The notes under the pieces were generated by a model. That model had not been told where the DNA came from and ran no database searches. It saw only the letters and a list, made by a program, of their open reading frames with translations. Positions 30,412 through 38,871 of a stretch of 64,000 nucleotides of DNA are shown piece after piece (positions within the stretch are counted from its first letter, which is position 1; every line of letters starts with the position of its first letter). Where the stretch lies: contig JAPFFF010000011.1 of NCBI GenBank assembly GCA_039105265.1, forward strand, positions 248,001-312,000. The letters run 5' to 3'. The DNA is from Tritrichomonas musculus. Its lineage: Eukaryota > Parabasalia > Tritrichomonadida > Tritrichomonadidae. Made by a program: the position numbers and the translations under genes.

Positions 30412-33400
30412 ATGCTTAGCCGTATTGATAATGAAGTCAAGAGCGCCAGAGACCGTAATATCCTTAAGTTTATATATACTGAATGCAAAGCAACAGATGA
30501 TATCATCAACGCTATGATAGGTGTCATCAATGATAGAAATCTGTACGGTGATAAGGTGCTTAGTAAGTTCTTGGAGCTTAAGCGCGTATGGCCAAATCAA
30601 GGATCAGATCCCATTGAGGCTGATCAAGTTGAACGTACTAAGGACCGTCTTTCGTACAGGCTCCGAGAGTTCCAATATGAACTGAGGAATTATTTGAAAA
30701 ACTCCGAAGACCCAAGTAAATATGAATATTATCAGAATAAAGTCCAGAACAACAAACTCCGTGGTACTCTTAGGTTATTATATGTTATATGTGGTGTGTC
30801 AAAAGAAATCATCGATAATATGATACATGTCATCAATAATCCAGATCTGTACAATGATGAGATACGACAGTCGCTCAAAAACATAGATGATATGTGTAAT
30901 GGATTCAACAGGAATAACGCTGGTGTGAAACAAACTTTGAAGCAAAGACTTAAAAATGATGCCGAGACTTACTTCACAAATCCGAATCTATATTTGAAAT
31001 CCCAACCGAAACCCCAACCGAAACCCCCACAGGAGATCCAAGCGAAGTCCCTAGCGAAGTCCCAATCGATACCATTATCGGAATTTCCTGAAGTGGAACC
31101 TCCAGGAGATCCAAGTGAAGAGGAGGCTTATAGTGAAGTCAAGTACTCCGCATACCGTAAGCTCCTTAAGTTTTTATCTAGTGAATGCGGAGTAACAGAT
31201 GAAATCATCGATAATATGATACAAATCATCAATAATTCAGACTTGTACAAGGCTGAGATGAATATAATCGATGAGATGAGGCGAGATTGTTCACGCACCG
31301 ACTTTAATGATCCTAGGTCTGTTGCAAGTTTGAAGAACCTTTTTAAGCTGAAAGCTTCAATTTACTTCGGAAATTCGAATAAATATTTGAAACCCCAAGG
31401 AGATCCAAGCGAAGTCCCTATCGCGAAGTCCCAGTCGAAGCCCAAAGCGGAACCCAAAGGAGATACAAGCGAAGTCCCTATCGTAGCACCCCAACCGAAA
31501 CCCCCAATAGCACCCCCAGGAGATCCAATCCAGGAGATCCAAGCGAAGTCCCTATCGATACCATTATCGGAGTTTCCTGAGGTGGAATCTCCAGGGGAAC
31601 CCCAAGGAGATTCAAGCGAAGTCCCTATCGAGGAACCCCAAGGAGATCCACTCGTGGAACCTCCAGGGGAAGACTCAGGTGAAGACTCCGGTGAAGCCTC
31701 AGGGGAAGAGGAGGATAGTAGTAAAGTCCCGTACAGTAAGCTTCTTGATTACCGTAAGCTTCTTGAGTATTTATCTAGTAAATGCGATGTATCAGAGGAA
31801 GTCATCACTAATATGGTACATATCATCTATTGTCCAGAGATGTACGAGACTGAGATAGTAAATGCGATTGGTGAGATGATTCAAGCTTTGGTAAGCACCG
31901 ACTTTAATGATCCTAGTCAGGTTGACAAGTTGAAGAAAAGGCTTACGATATATGTCGAGACTTACTTCACAAATCCGGATCTATATTTGAAATCCCAACC
32001 GAAACCCCCAGGAGATCCAAGCGAAGTCCCTATCGAGGAGATCCAAGCGAAGTCCCTATCGATACCATTATCGGATTTTCCTGGATTGGAATCTCCAGGA
32101 GATCCAAGCGAAGTCCCTAGCGAAGTCCCTATCGAGGACACCCCTGATTATAATGCTGATCCCAATAGACAACCCGTTAATCCAGAATTTGAGGAGGAAG
32201 AGGAAGAGGAGGAGGCGGAATCCCAATCGATGTCGAATATATTCCCAGAAATCGGAACTCGTGCAGATAGGATTGATCAGGATGTGGACATGCTGCGCAC
32301 AAAGCGTATTCTCCCTGAGGATATCATTGAGGTACTACCCAAATACTATCGCATTGCGGATGACCCCGAATGTGCACCTCGTGAACTTAACCAGTTTGAG
32401 ATTCGGGAGGTTCGAGATATGGTTGATGACATCATACATAACTTGGATTCAATCGCAGAAGATCGATCGCTTACCATAAAGACTCCAAAAGCAGAAGCCG
32501 AGGTGTCAAATATACAAAAGTATATCAGTAAGATTAGGGTCTATGAGGGTATCGAATCTGATATCGAAGCTGATTTCGAAAAAGATGTCAATCGCGAGAA
32601 TACAAATAATAACATTTTTTCTACACCTAAAGAACACATGTCCCATAAAACCAGTAAGGCTACTAAAGCAATTGATGATGATGATGGAATTATCGATATT
32701 GGTGATGGTGAGGAGGATGAGGATGAAGGTGATACTGAGGCTGCGTCTGATGCTGAGGCTGAGGCTGAGGCACCTACTCTAGCTAAATATAAATATGTTA
32801 GGACACCTGTTAAAGTTCCGATTGCATACGGTGGGAAATCACTTAAGGAAGTACCAGGTTCGGTACACAGACCAAAATCCAAATATACTAAAGAACAACA
32901 ATATGACTATGTAAGGGTGCCTATTGAATCACGAAGTGGTCTCATGGGTAAGCGTTTAGGTAAAGACTTTACAAATGTTAAAGGCCATTTAGACAAGTTT
33001 GGCAATCTCGCACTCTCAGCTGATTCTTCAGCTTTCAAGAAGAACTTCCTAGATATGGTCATAAATGGTAACTTTCGAGTTAAGTATATTCCAGCAGCAG
33101 CAGCTCGTGATACCGCGGAGGAATATTGTTTGAAACATCTTGATGAGAATGGAGTTCCCAAGTACAGATTATTACCAACCAACAGTATTGACCCATTAGG
33201 AAATAATATTACAGACCTTAATGGTGACCGTGTTGATGATATCGTACTTGTTGATAAACGTGGAACTCCAGCTATAGTCAACGGTTACAAATTAGTCCAT
33301 GCATCTCCTTATAAGAAGGTCTGGAAAACAATTTGTAATACAAAGGCTAAGCGTCAAGCAACTCCATTTAATGTATGGCTTATGCAGCAATTTAATAAGG

Positions 33401-34185
33401 ATGTTGCCAATGTCGATTGGGATCGTGGTGAATATATATTGAAGAAATCCCAGGACTTGAATACTCTAGAAACTGCATATGGTGATCTCGGTCTTGGAAA
33501 GGCACGTATTAGTAAACGTTTATCACCTAACAGTTATTGGGCATCCCTGTTCTCTCACATATGGAAGATATTCTGGTCCAACAATACTTATAATAAGTAT
33601 ATCAAAATCAGGAAACTGACCAATTTTCTAACGGTATGCAACGCCATATATGTCTATTACTTTGACATTCCTATGAAACTAGCTGTTGAGAAAAAGCTTG
33701 CTAGAGGCAAATCATTCAACTACCCAGATTGGTCGAATTGGAGGAGTACTCATAAACAAACTTATCAAAAGGGTGTCGGTCCTAAGGTCCAAGCCTGGAT
33801 TAAAATTATTGACAAGGCAATTAACCGTAAAACTGGTGACCTAAAGAAAGGAGATGTACCCAATGAGCTTAGCGACATGTTAGATTTCGTAGAGGAAGTT
33901 GTATTTCAATGGGGATTTGGATATACATTCGATGAGGGAATCAAGCCAGATCCTAAAAATAAAACTTCATTTTATGGAAATCTAGTTACGTTCGCACGAA
34001 CAGCCCCGCCAGTCGAATTGAAGAAAGCTCGCCAAGGATTTATTGATAACATCAATGCGTTAATCGAATATGAATTATACGGAGAGGGTAGTGGATATAT
34101 TGAGATGAAAAACCAAAATAAGCTAGAAAGGGCCTCTAGGAAAAATAAAGCTATGCAATACAATGTTACATATGAAGGTGAATAA
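30412..34185 (+). CDS. large conserved Maverick protein of C, repeat N-terminus
   Basis: 1257 residues, homologue of the 836-residue protein of A. The N-terminal 560 residues hold four helical repeats of ~35 residues (LLKFLSSECGVTDEIIDNMI type, near 13, 120, 247 and 445), separated by low-complexity linkers of GDPSEVP, KSQPKPQ and similar units. An acidic run follows near 595. The conserved C-terminal domain begins about residue 860 and includes VINGNFRVKY, DPLGNNITDLNGDRVDDI and IVNGYKLV. Function is unknown; because it is next to the fibre gene in both elements, a virion or assembly role is likely. The linkers are built from a short DNA repeat containing GGAGATCCAAGCGAAGTCCC. Confidence 0.85.
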   Translation: MLSRIDNEVKSARDRNILKFIYTECKATDDIINAMIGVINDRNLYGDKVLSKFLELKRVWPNQGSDPIEADQVERTKDRLSYRLREFQYELRNYLKNSEDPSKYEYYQNKVQNNKLRGTLRLLYVICGVSKEIIDNMIHVINNPDLYNDEIRQSLKNIDDMCNGFNRNNAGVKQTLKQRLKNDAETYFTNPNLYLKSQPKPQPKPPQEIQAKSLAKSQSIPLSEFPEVEPPGDPSEEEAYSEVKYSAYRKLLKFLSSECGVTDEIIDNMIQIINNSDLYKAEMNIIDEMRRDCSRTDFNDPRSVASLKNLFKLKASIYFGNSNKYLKPQGDPSEVPIAKSQSKPKAEPKGDTSEVPIVAPQPKPPIAPPGDPIQEIQAKSLSIPLSEFPEVESPGEPQGDSSEVPIEEPQGDPLVEPPGEDSGEDSGEASGEEEDSSKVPYSKLLDYRKLLEYLSSKCDVSEEVITNMVHIIYCPEMYETEIVNAIGEMIQALVSTDFNDPSQVDKLKKRLTIYVETYFTNPDLYLKSQPKPPGDPSEVPIEEIQAKSLSIPLSDFPGLESPGDPSEVPSEVPIEDTPDYNADPNRQPVNPEFEEEEEEEEAESQSMSNIFPEIGTRADRIDQDVDMLRTKRILPEDIIEVLPKYYRIADDPECAPRELNQFEIREVRDMVDDIIHNLDSIAEDRSLTIKTPKAEAEVSNIQKYISKIRVYEGIESDIEADFEKDVNRENTNNNIFSTPKEHMSHKTSKATKAIDDDDGIIDIGDGEEDEDEGDTEAASDAEAEAEAPTLAKYKYVRTPVKVPIAYGGKSLKEVPGSVHRPKSKYTKEQQYDYVRVPIESRSGLMGKRLGKDFTNVKGHLDKFGNLALSADSSAFKKNFLDMVINGNFRVKYIPAAAARDTAEEYCLKHLDENGVPKYRLLPTNSIDPLGNNITDLNGDRVDDIVLVDKRGTPAIVNGYKLVHASPYKKVWKTICNTKAKRQATPFNVWLMQQFNKDVANVDWDRGEYILKKSQDLNTLETAYGDLGLGKARISKRLSPNSYWASLFSHIWKIFWSNNTYNKYIKIRKLTNFLTVCNAIYVYYFDIPMKLAVEKKLARGKSFNYPDWSNWRSTHKQTYQKGVGPKVQAWIKIIDKAINRKTGDLKKGDVPNELSDMLDFVEEVVFQWGFGYTFDEGIKPDPKNKTSFYGNLVTFARTAPPVELKKARQGFIDNINALIEYELYGEGSGYIEMKNQNKLERASRKNKAMQYNVTYEGE

Positions 34186-34192
34186 ACATGTA

Positions 34193-35854
34193 CTATGGTT
34201 TGAATTGGTCAAAGAAATTCTCACGCTTTTGGCTGTGTTTGGATTTTATTTTTGTATTGCGTTTGCGCCTACGAGGTGGCTCGATTGCCTCTGGCTCTGG
34301 CTTGGCCTCTGGCTCGGCCTCTGGCTCAACTTCCTCCTCATATTGGGAACTCAGTTCCTGTTCACTATATTCATCACTGCGCTCAGGCGGCATTTCATAC
34401 TCAAATGTGGTGTCCATGATATTACCCTTGAATTGGGGTGTGAATTTCTCCCGATATGGTTTAAATGATTTACCGAATTTCACCGAACTGGAATGCTTTG
34501 GAACTGATACCCTAGATGATACTCTAGATGAACGCTTAGGTGTTCTAGTATTGGAGTTGTCTTGAGATTCATATGAATACTGATCCCGATCGCGAGTTCT
34601 ATCTCTAAGCCCTCTCTGTGAATCACCCCCAAAGGGGTTGAGAGCTGTCGCATCATCCCCGGAGGGGCTGAGAGCTGTCGCATCATCCCCGGAGGGGCTG
34701 AGAGCTCGCGCATCATCACTGGAATACTCATCCCCGGAGAGGCTGAGAGGCTCGGCATGAAATGCCTCAGGAACGAAGTTCCGTTGTGCTGGATGTCCCT
34801 GTGAGTGCTTCAGCGAATGCTGTTGCGATTGCTGTAGCTTACGTCGTATATCAGTCATTGCGCGTTTCCCAACTCGATATTCTTGTAATGAACCATTTGT
34901 TTTTCGAACAACAACGGATTTCGTCCCTGGTCTCTTATCGGTGGACATATATACCCCATTTGGACTGACCTTTGGCTGATTTCGCACCTCATTATCCCTA
35001 TATTCAGCTTCACGTGGGTCATATGTACTTTGCTCATGATCGCTACTCTCACTAGCTTCATCACTCCTAGCACTCCTAACCTCACCCTCAAAGGGGCTGA
35101 GAGCTCGGGCAACTTCGTTGACCTCAGGAACGAAGTTCCGTGTCGCATCATCCCCGGAGGGGCTGAGAGCTGTCGCATCATCACTGCTGTACTCATTAGA
35201 TATGAGCTTTTTCCGAGGGTGATATGTTGTGTGCTTGTGATACCAATCCTTAGTCCTCCGCTTGAATGGGGAAGTCTCATCATTGACCATAATCCTTTTA
35301 CGAGGTGGGGATCTACCAAAAACCGCATCATTTGTGAATGAAAATTGTATGGGTTTTGGACCACTATCTGGCTGAGCTGTCTGATTCACCTGGAATAGCG
35401 GAAGTTGTTCAAAGCAATATATGGTTGGTAACAGTAATGGATTTGAATAAACCGATATCTCGAACCCTATTGGATGATCACCAGGTGATTTAGTTGTGTT
35501 TGCAAGAACTGTATCCTTGAAATATTTTCTGGGGTAGGCTATATATGAATTTGCTCTGAGTCTATTATTATTGGGTCCCCGAACTAGGATCATGCAATAA
35601 TCATTCTTCGAGGCCACAAATTTGGATCTCCAGATGTATGTAGGGACCTCTTCATACGAATTCATTGTGAATGTAGCTCCGACTTTATCAATCGTATAGT
35701 CATGAACGACTGGTGGTGGAACTAAATCACGTGGGAAATATAATTTGGTAACCTTATCAACATCGAGATACACAGCTGATAAATATTTTGAGTATGGCAA
35801 TTCGCGATATTGACCTGGTTTCATATTATAAACATCAAGGTATTCATCCTGCAT
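34193..35854 (-). CDS. unknown basic/low-complexity protein of C
   Basis: 553 residues. The first ~190 look globular and beta-rich (KLYFPRDLVPP, YCMILVRGPNNN). From about 224 to 410 the protein is a patchwork of short repeats: several DDATALSPSG units and two RNFVPE units. The C-terminus is basic with an acidic Glu/Pro-rich run and ends in RRRKRNTKIKSKHSQKR. No family recognised. It fills the slot of A's 331-residue protein without visible similarity. The basic tail might bind nucleic acid in the virion (inference). It follows the stop of the convergent gene at 34185 by 7 bp. Confidence 0.75.
   Translation of the reverse strand: MQDEYLDVYNMKPGQYRELPYSKYLSAVYLDVDKVTKLYFPRDLVPPPVVHDYTIDKVGATFTMNSYEEVPTYIWRSKFVASKNDYCMILVRGPNNNRLRANSYIAYPRKYFKDTVLANTTKSPGDHPIGFEISVYSNPLLLPTIYCFEQLPLFQVNQTAQPDSGPKPIQFSFTNDAVFGRSPPRKRIMVNDETSPFKRRTKDWYHKHTTYHPRKKLISNEYSSDDATALSPSGDDATRNFVPEVNEVARALSPFEGEVRSARSDEASESSDHEQSTYDPREAEYRDNEVRNQPKVSPNGVYMSTDKRPGTKSVVVRKTNGSLQEYRVGKRAMTDIRRKLQQSQQHSLKHSQGHPAQRNFVPEAFHAEPLSLSGDEYSSDDARALSPSGDDATALSPSGDDATALNPFGGDSQRGLRDRTRDRDQYSYESQDNSNTRTPKRSSRVSSRVSVPKHSSSVKFGKSFKPYREKFTPQFKGNIMDTTFEYEMPPERSDEYSEQELSSQYEEEVEPEAEPEAKPEPEAIEPPRRRKRNTKIKSKHSQKRENFFDQFKP
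34625..34752 (-). repeat. tandem CCCCGGAGGGGCTGAGAGCTG units
   Basis: Four imperfect units each containing a CCCC(G/A)GAGGGG-type palindrome plus GAGAGCTGTCGCATCATC. All are read in the same frame to give DDATALSPSG. Further units are at 35084-35182, and a single one is in the fibre gene at 28470-28501. Confidence 0.9.
35084..35182 (-). repeat. second cluster of SPSG-encoding units with a GGAACGAAGTTCC palindrome
   Basis: Two units flank a GGAACGAAGTTCC palindrome at 35127-35139. The palindrome recurs at 34770-34782 in the same gene and at 41113-41125 in the 206-residue gene, in frame each time. Confidence 0.88.
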
Positions 35855-35892
35855 TTACCCAAAAATAAACTCCTATATGGGCCATACTGTGG

Positions 35893-36225
35893 TCAATAGA
35901 TTAGCAAGCAGGATAGCACGAATGCATCGGGTTTTATCTCATTACCATACAGGTCTGTGAACCATATTTTGAAATCCCGCTTGGTCCTATTGAGCATCTC
36001 ATATTTGCGATACTTGGTTTGCCGTCTGTTGGCTAGCATTATGAAGTGGTCACAGTATGGGTCGAATTCAACAATATCCGAGTGTACCATCAAATCACCG
36101 ATGATGGTCTTATTCAGGATAGCTCCCACATACTGCACTACGATGTACTTCTTATTGCGACTATATATGAAGTCCTCAGGTAGCTTAAACTCAGTGGTCT
36201 GTGTATGGAAATAGCGCTTTGGCAT
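35893..36225 (-). CDS. small minor-capsid-like protein of C
   Basis: 110 residues, intact homologue of the gene in A that element B split. The C-terminal half (RDFKIWFTDLYGN, then FVLSCLLIY) resembles the last strands of penton-type jelly rolls in Polintons, where a polar 'TDxxGN' turn precedes a hydrophobic end. The N-terminus is KRYFHTQTTEFKLPEDF. Assignment to a vertex or minor capsid protein is inference from this short pattern and from the absence of another candidate in A and C. Its start lies 3 bp after the integrase stop, so it may be translated from an mRNA starting in the integrase 3' end. Confidence 0.55.
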   Translation of the reverse strand: MPKRYFHTQTTEFKLPEDFIYSRNKKYIVVQYVGAILNKTIIGDLMVHSDIVEFDPYCDHFIMLANRRQTKYRKYEMLNRTKRDFKIWFTDLYGNEIKPDAFVLSCLLIY

Positions 36226-36228
36226 TTA

Positions 36229-37455
36229 TTATATAGCAAAGTACTGCTTATAGTCTTCACCTAGTGATGCATAATTGGGTGCCACGAATCGGGTATACAT
36301 AATGGGGACAGTTACGGTAGCTCGCTCATCATCAGTCTTAGGCGTTCGACCAGTTTTGGTTTTGGTATACGGTACATAGAACGCAGTTCCTGCTTGATCA
36401 TTATCATTCAACTGGAATCTATAATATGGCTTCAGCAGTTTGCATTCGACGTTCCCATTATGGTATCTTATGAATTCGGCAATCTCATTGAACACACGCC
36501 TCTGCTTCTCATGCTTCTTCTCAGTTTTGGATGTATCGTAATGGACCAATATGATATTCCCCTTGCGATAACTCAGTAGTCCACCCATTTGCATATTATT
36601 TTTGACTCGACGTAGCCTCCGTTGGCAATCCCTGATGTATCTCCACTCCAAATCTGGGTTGTGCTGCATTTGATTGGGTGTGTAGTATATCCACTTTGGT
36701 TCCCTTGCTAGATACGGGTCATATTGGATTCCATCATCTCGGTAATTGGGATTGGGCATTCGTAGAGACCGATGTGGTGTGTTGTTATAGAAGTGTACCA
36801 TCTGTTGCATCAGGTATGGGTCTCCAATCCGACGATTATCTAAACCAAATGCATTACGGAGTGTCCTGATGGTTGCATCAACGATTTTGTGAGCGTTGTT
36901 GTGTTTGGATTTATCGACAATCACTGCATTGCGGTCAATCAACACATTTTTGGTACCTCTGTATTTATTTCTGGATGGATTGTAGCGGCCAAGTATATCA
37001 AGCACTTTGAGTAGGTTATTCTCACCATCGCATTTGATGGTATTGAATTTGAAGTCATCATATTTCTCAAGAATGATTTTGGTGTATGCGGTCTTGATGG
37101 TATCAGCTAGTCTGTTCTTAAGCGGTTCCACAATTAGATACCGTGTGTTGACATTCACCATGATGAGGTAAATGGTTTCATGGACTACCACGGATTCGGT
37201 TCCATTAGCCCTTGTGGTGTACTTCACAAACATCAAATCGACTTCCCAGCATCCGGGTTCCAATGAGAAATCCGGTTTTGAATAGGGACTGCATGATTTC
37301 AATTTGAAGTCCTTCACGAATGGCTCATGATGAGTTTCTGGGTTGATGATGAACTGCGATGGGTCCAATTTCGATATCTTGGATTTGAATGGGTACTTGA
37401 GCAGCGAATTGTACTCATTGTCGAATATCTTGAACGATTTCCTGTTGTCGGTCAT
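36229..37455 (-). CDS. rve-type (c-)integrase of C
   Basis: 408 residues of the retroviral-type integrase/transposase superfamily used by Mavericks to insert with 6-bp duplications. Catalytic core: Asp73 in WEVDLMF, Asp143 in IKCDGEN, and a third acidic position in HKIVDATIRTLRN at residue 193, where Asp replaces the usual Glu, with 49 residues between. YNNTPHRSLRM follows, the common downstream motif. The C-terminal part is basic. The preserved fold and complete terminal repeats suggest it may have been active recently. Homologue in A at 54595. CTATTTTTGCAC precedes the start. Confidence 0.92.
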   Translation of the reverse strand: MTDNRKSFKIFDNEYNSLLKYPFKSKISKLDPSQFIINPETHHEPFVKDFKLKSCSPYSKPDFSLEPGCWEVDLMFVKYTTRANGTESVVVHETIYLIMVNVNTRYLIVEPLKNRLADTIKTAYTKIILEKYDDFKFNTIKCDGENNLLKVLDILGRYNPSRNKYRGTKNVLIDRNAVIVDKSKHNNAHKIVDATIRTLRNAFGLDNRRIGDPYLMQQMVHFYNNTPHRSLRMPNPNYRDDGIQYDPYLAREPKWIYYTPNQMQHNPDLEWRYIRDCQRRLRRVKNNMQMGGLLSYRKGNIILVHYDTSKTEKKHEKQRRVFNEIAEFIRYHNGNVECKLLKPYYRFQLNDNDQAGTAFYVPYTKTKTGRTPKTDDERATVTVPIMYTRFVAPNYASLGEDYKQYFAI

Positions 37456-37460
37456 TTAAT

Positions 37461-37472
37461 GTGCAAAAATAG
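37461..37472 (-). promoter_or_regulatory. T-tract promoter-like motif before the integrase of C
   Basis: Minus-strand CTATTTTTGCAC ends 5 bases before the ATG of the integrase. Close copies precede other genes: 40850 (ATTTTTGCACT), 61399 (ATTTTTTTGCAC) and 21155 (TATTTTTGCAT). Confidence 0.6.
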
Positions 37473-37483
37473 TGGTCTCAATC

Positions 37484-37507
37484 GGTCTGGTAGAATTCTA
37501 CCAGACC
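37484..37507. repeat. 24-bp palindrome, copy 3
   Basis: Perfect copy in the spacer between the integrase start and the small coiled-coil gene. It is followed by GGTTATCTCCATG (inverse of the segment after copy 2) and by another short palindrome, GCGGGAAATCCCG. Confidence 0.95.
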
Positions 37508-37568
37508 CAATATTTAGTGGTTATCTCCATGAAATCTGGGTCTGCGGGAAATCCCGTCGACCCCATAT

Positions 37569-37802
37569 TTAGCGGTTATCGCTTGATAATTCAGCGAGCT
37601 CATTCTCGAGTTTGGCGACCTTCTCCTTCAGACTATTGATATCCTCAATCAGTGATTCACGAACGGCTAGTCCATTGCTACCCAGCATACCCCCTTTGAT
37701 GTTATTGAGGTGGCCCTTATACATATAGCACTTCTCCTTGAGATCGTGTTTGATGCGCTTAAGCTCTGGAATCTCCTTCTTGTATTCACCCAATTCAGTC
37801 AT
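37569..37802 (-). CDS. small coiled-coil protein of C
   Basis: 77 residues, nearly all helical, with heptads at the C-terminus (SLKEKVAKLENELAEL). The central NNIKGGMLGSNGLAVRESLIEDI is almost identical in A's copy at 61157-61387, showing strong conservation. Function is unknown; small conserved coiled coils next to the capsid gene suggest a virion or assembly role. It is divergent from 37837, 34 bp apart. Confidence 0.8.
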   Translation of the reverse strand: MTELGEYKKEIPELKRIKHDLKEKCYMYKGHLNNIKGGMLGSNGLAVRESLIEDINSLKEKVAKLENELAELSSDNR

Positions 37803-37836
37803 TTAGATATGAAAAAAAGTGTTTTTTCAAGATTAA

Positions 37837-38091
37837 ATGTCATACGCGAAAGCGCAGGAATGTAATTCATACGAGGAACGCCGTGTATTAAGAGATTCAA
37901 ATGGGCTCACGTATTTCAATCACCTGGAACGTCACATGCGAAATAGGCGAACTATGAGTTGTACCAAACCCACAGTCCCAAAATATGAAGATAAGGGGTG
38001 TGTTGTGCATGACCCAATCATCAAGTCAACATCATCAACTCTACACCGCTCACTCAATCACCAGGTAATCCCAAATAATTCCAAGATCTAA
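37837..38091 (+). CDS. small basic protein of C with conserved NSKI tail
   Basis: 84 residues, basic. Only the C-terminal end (SLNHQVIPNNSKI) is clearly shared with A's copy at 60907-61140 (SLNHSVVPINSKI); an RR..RD motif near the N-terminus is also shared. Function is unknown. Its stop overlaps that of the convergent gene at 38088 by 4 bases. It is a possible nucleic-acid-binding virion core component, by charge only. Confidence 0.7.
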   Translation: MSYAKAQECNSYEERRVLRDSNGLTYFNHLERHMRNRRTMSCTKPTVPKYEDKGCVVHDPIIKSTSSTLHRSLNHQVIPNNSKI

Positions 38092-38522
38092 TGCCTCAGG
38101 AGACTGTTCACTGCATCGGTACACTCATTCACAGTACTGGTGAGCTGATTTATTTTTGTGGTGATCACGCCGATGGTGTTCTCCAGAGTGGTAATCCGCT
38201 TGGTGTATTCATCTACTGTTGATTGCAATGCATTGATGTCAGCTCGAATGCTTGCCAATTGGATCTCCACCAGGTTGTCACTATCGGATGGCTTGGTGAT
38301 CTTCTTGAGAAACACATTACTAGAGCCATCCTTGCCAGTGCGTTTGGTAATCCTGTACTCGCATTCGGGGGTGATTATTTTGTAGGTTTTATTGAGGTAA
38401 TTGGTGGTCTTCTCATTGAACATGTCCTTGTACTTCTGGTAGAACAGATCGAACTCCTCTACTGAGTTGAACGTGCGTTGCTCCATCTTGTTATCATTAA
38501 TAACCCTAATATCGCAATTCAT
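38088..38522 (-). CDS. conserved coiled-coil protein of C
   Basis: 144 residues, homologue of A's 60459-60905. The N-terminal half shares SVEEFDLFYQKYKD, TNYLNKTYKIITP and EYRITK. The C-terminal half is a long coiled coil of Ile/Leu/Val heptads (about 85-140) likely to trimerise. Function is unknown; it sits in the capsid gene block in both elements, so a virion protein is plausible. Confidence 0.8.
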   Translation of the reverse strand: MNCDIRVINDNKMEQRTFNSVEEFDLFYQKYKDMFNEKTTNYLNKTYKIITPECEYRITKRTGKDGSSNVFLKKITKPSDSDNLVEIQLASIRADINALQSTVDEYTKRITTLENTIGVITTKINQLTSTVNECTDAVNSLLRH

Positions 38523-38572
38523 TTCAAAACGGACAAAAATATATTCATATGTATGTGGATATTCTATGATGA

Positions 38573-38824
38573 TTAAACCTTGTCCAGTATGGATTTGCCT
38601 ATATCATTAGCTTTGCTTACGTAATTGAGTCCAGTGCTGATGGTGTCTACAACTGGTCCAACTCCTGGTATGAAGTCGGCGATTGGCTTGATCCTATTGA
38701 TGATCCCCTTTCCAATATCAACTGCCCTTGGGATGTTGCGGATGACAGTTTGAGCTGCATTCTTGAGCTTACTACCGACGTTCTTGAAAGCGTTCTTAAT
38801 CTTCTTGAAGATGCCAATACCCAT
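38573..38824 (-). CDS. small amphipathic MGIGIFKK protein of C
   Basis: 83 residues from ATG at 38824. A GTG 39 bases upstream extends the frame but is not supported by the homologue in A (60178-60432), which starts MGIGIFKKMKNAFK. A basic amphipathic N-terminal helix is followed by Gly/Pro-rich hydrophobic segments (FIPGVGPVVDTISTGL). The arrangement recalls membrane-active capsid peptides such as adenovirus protein VI, but only in general character. It is divergent from the major capsid gene by 47 bp. Confidence 0.75.
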   Translation of the reverse strand: MGIGIFKKIKNAFKNVGSKLKNAAQTVIRNIPRAVDIGKGIINRIKPIADFIPGVGPVVDTISTGLNYVSKANDIGKSILDKV

Positions 38825-38871
38825 TTGGTATATACAAAAATGTGATTTCAAGCTTTTTTCCAAGATACAAA

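Noticed and set aside
38842-38871. GTG-initiated extension of the capsid protein of C
   Set aside because: A's homologue begins at the matching ATG with YRNERAHN, and the extension overlaps the divergent promoter.
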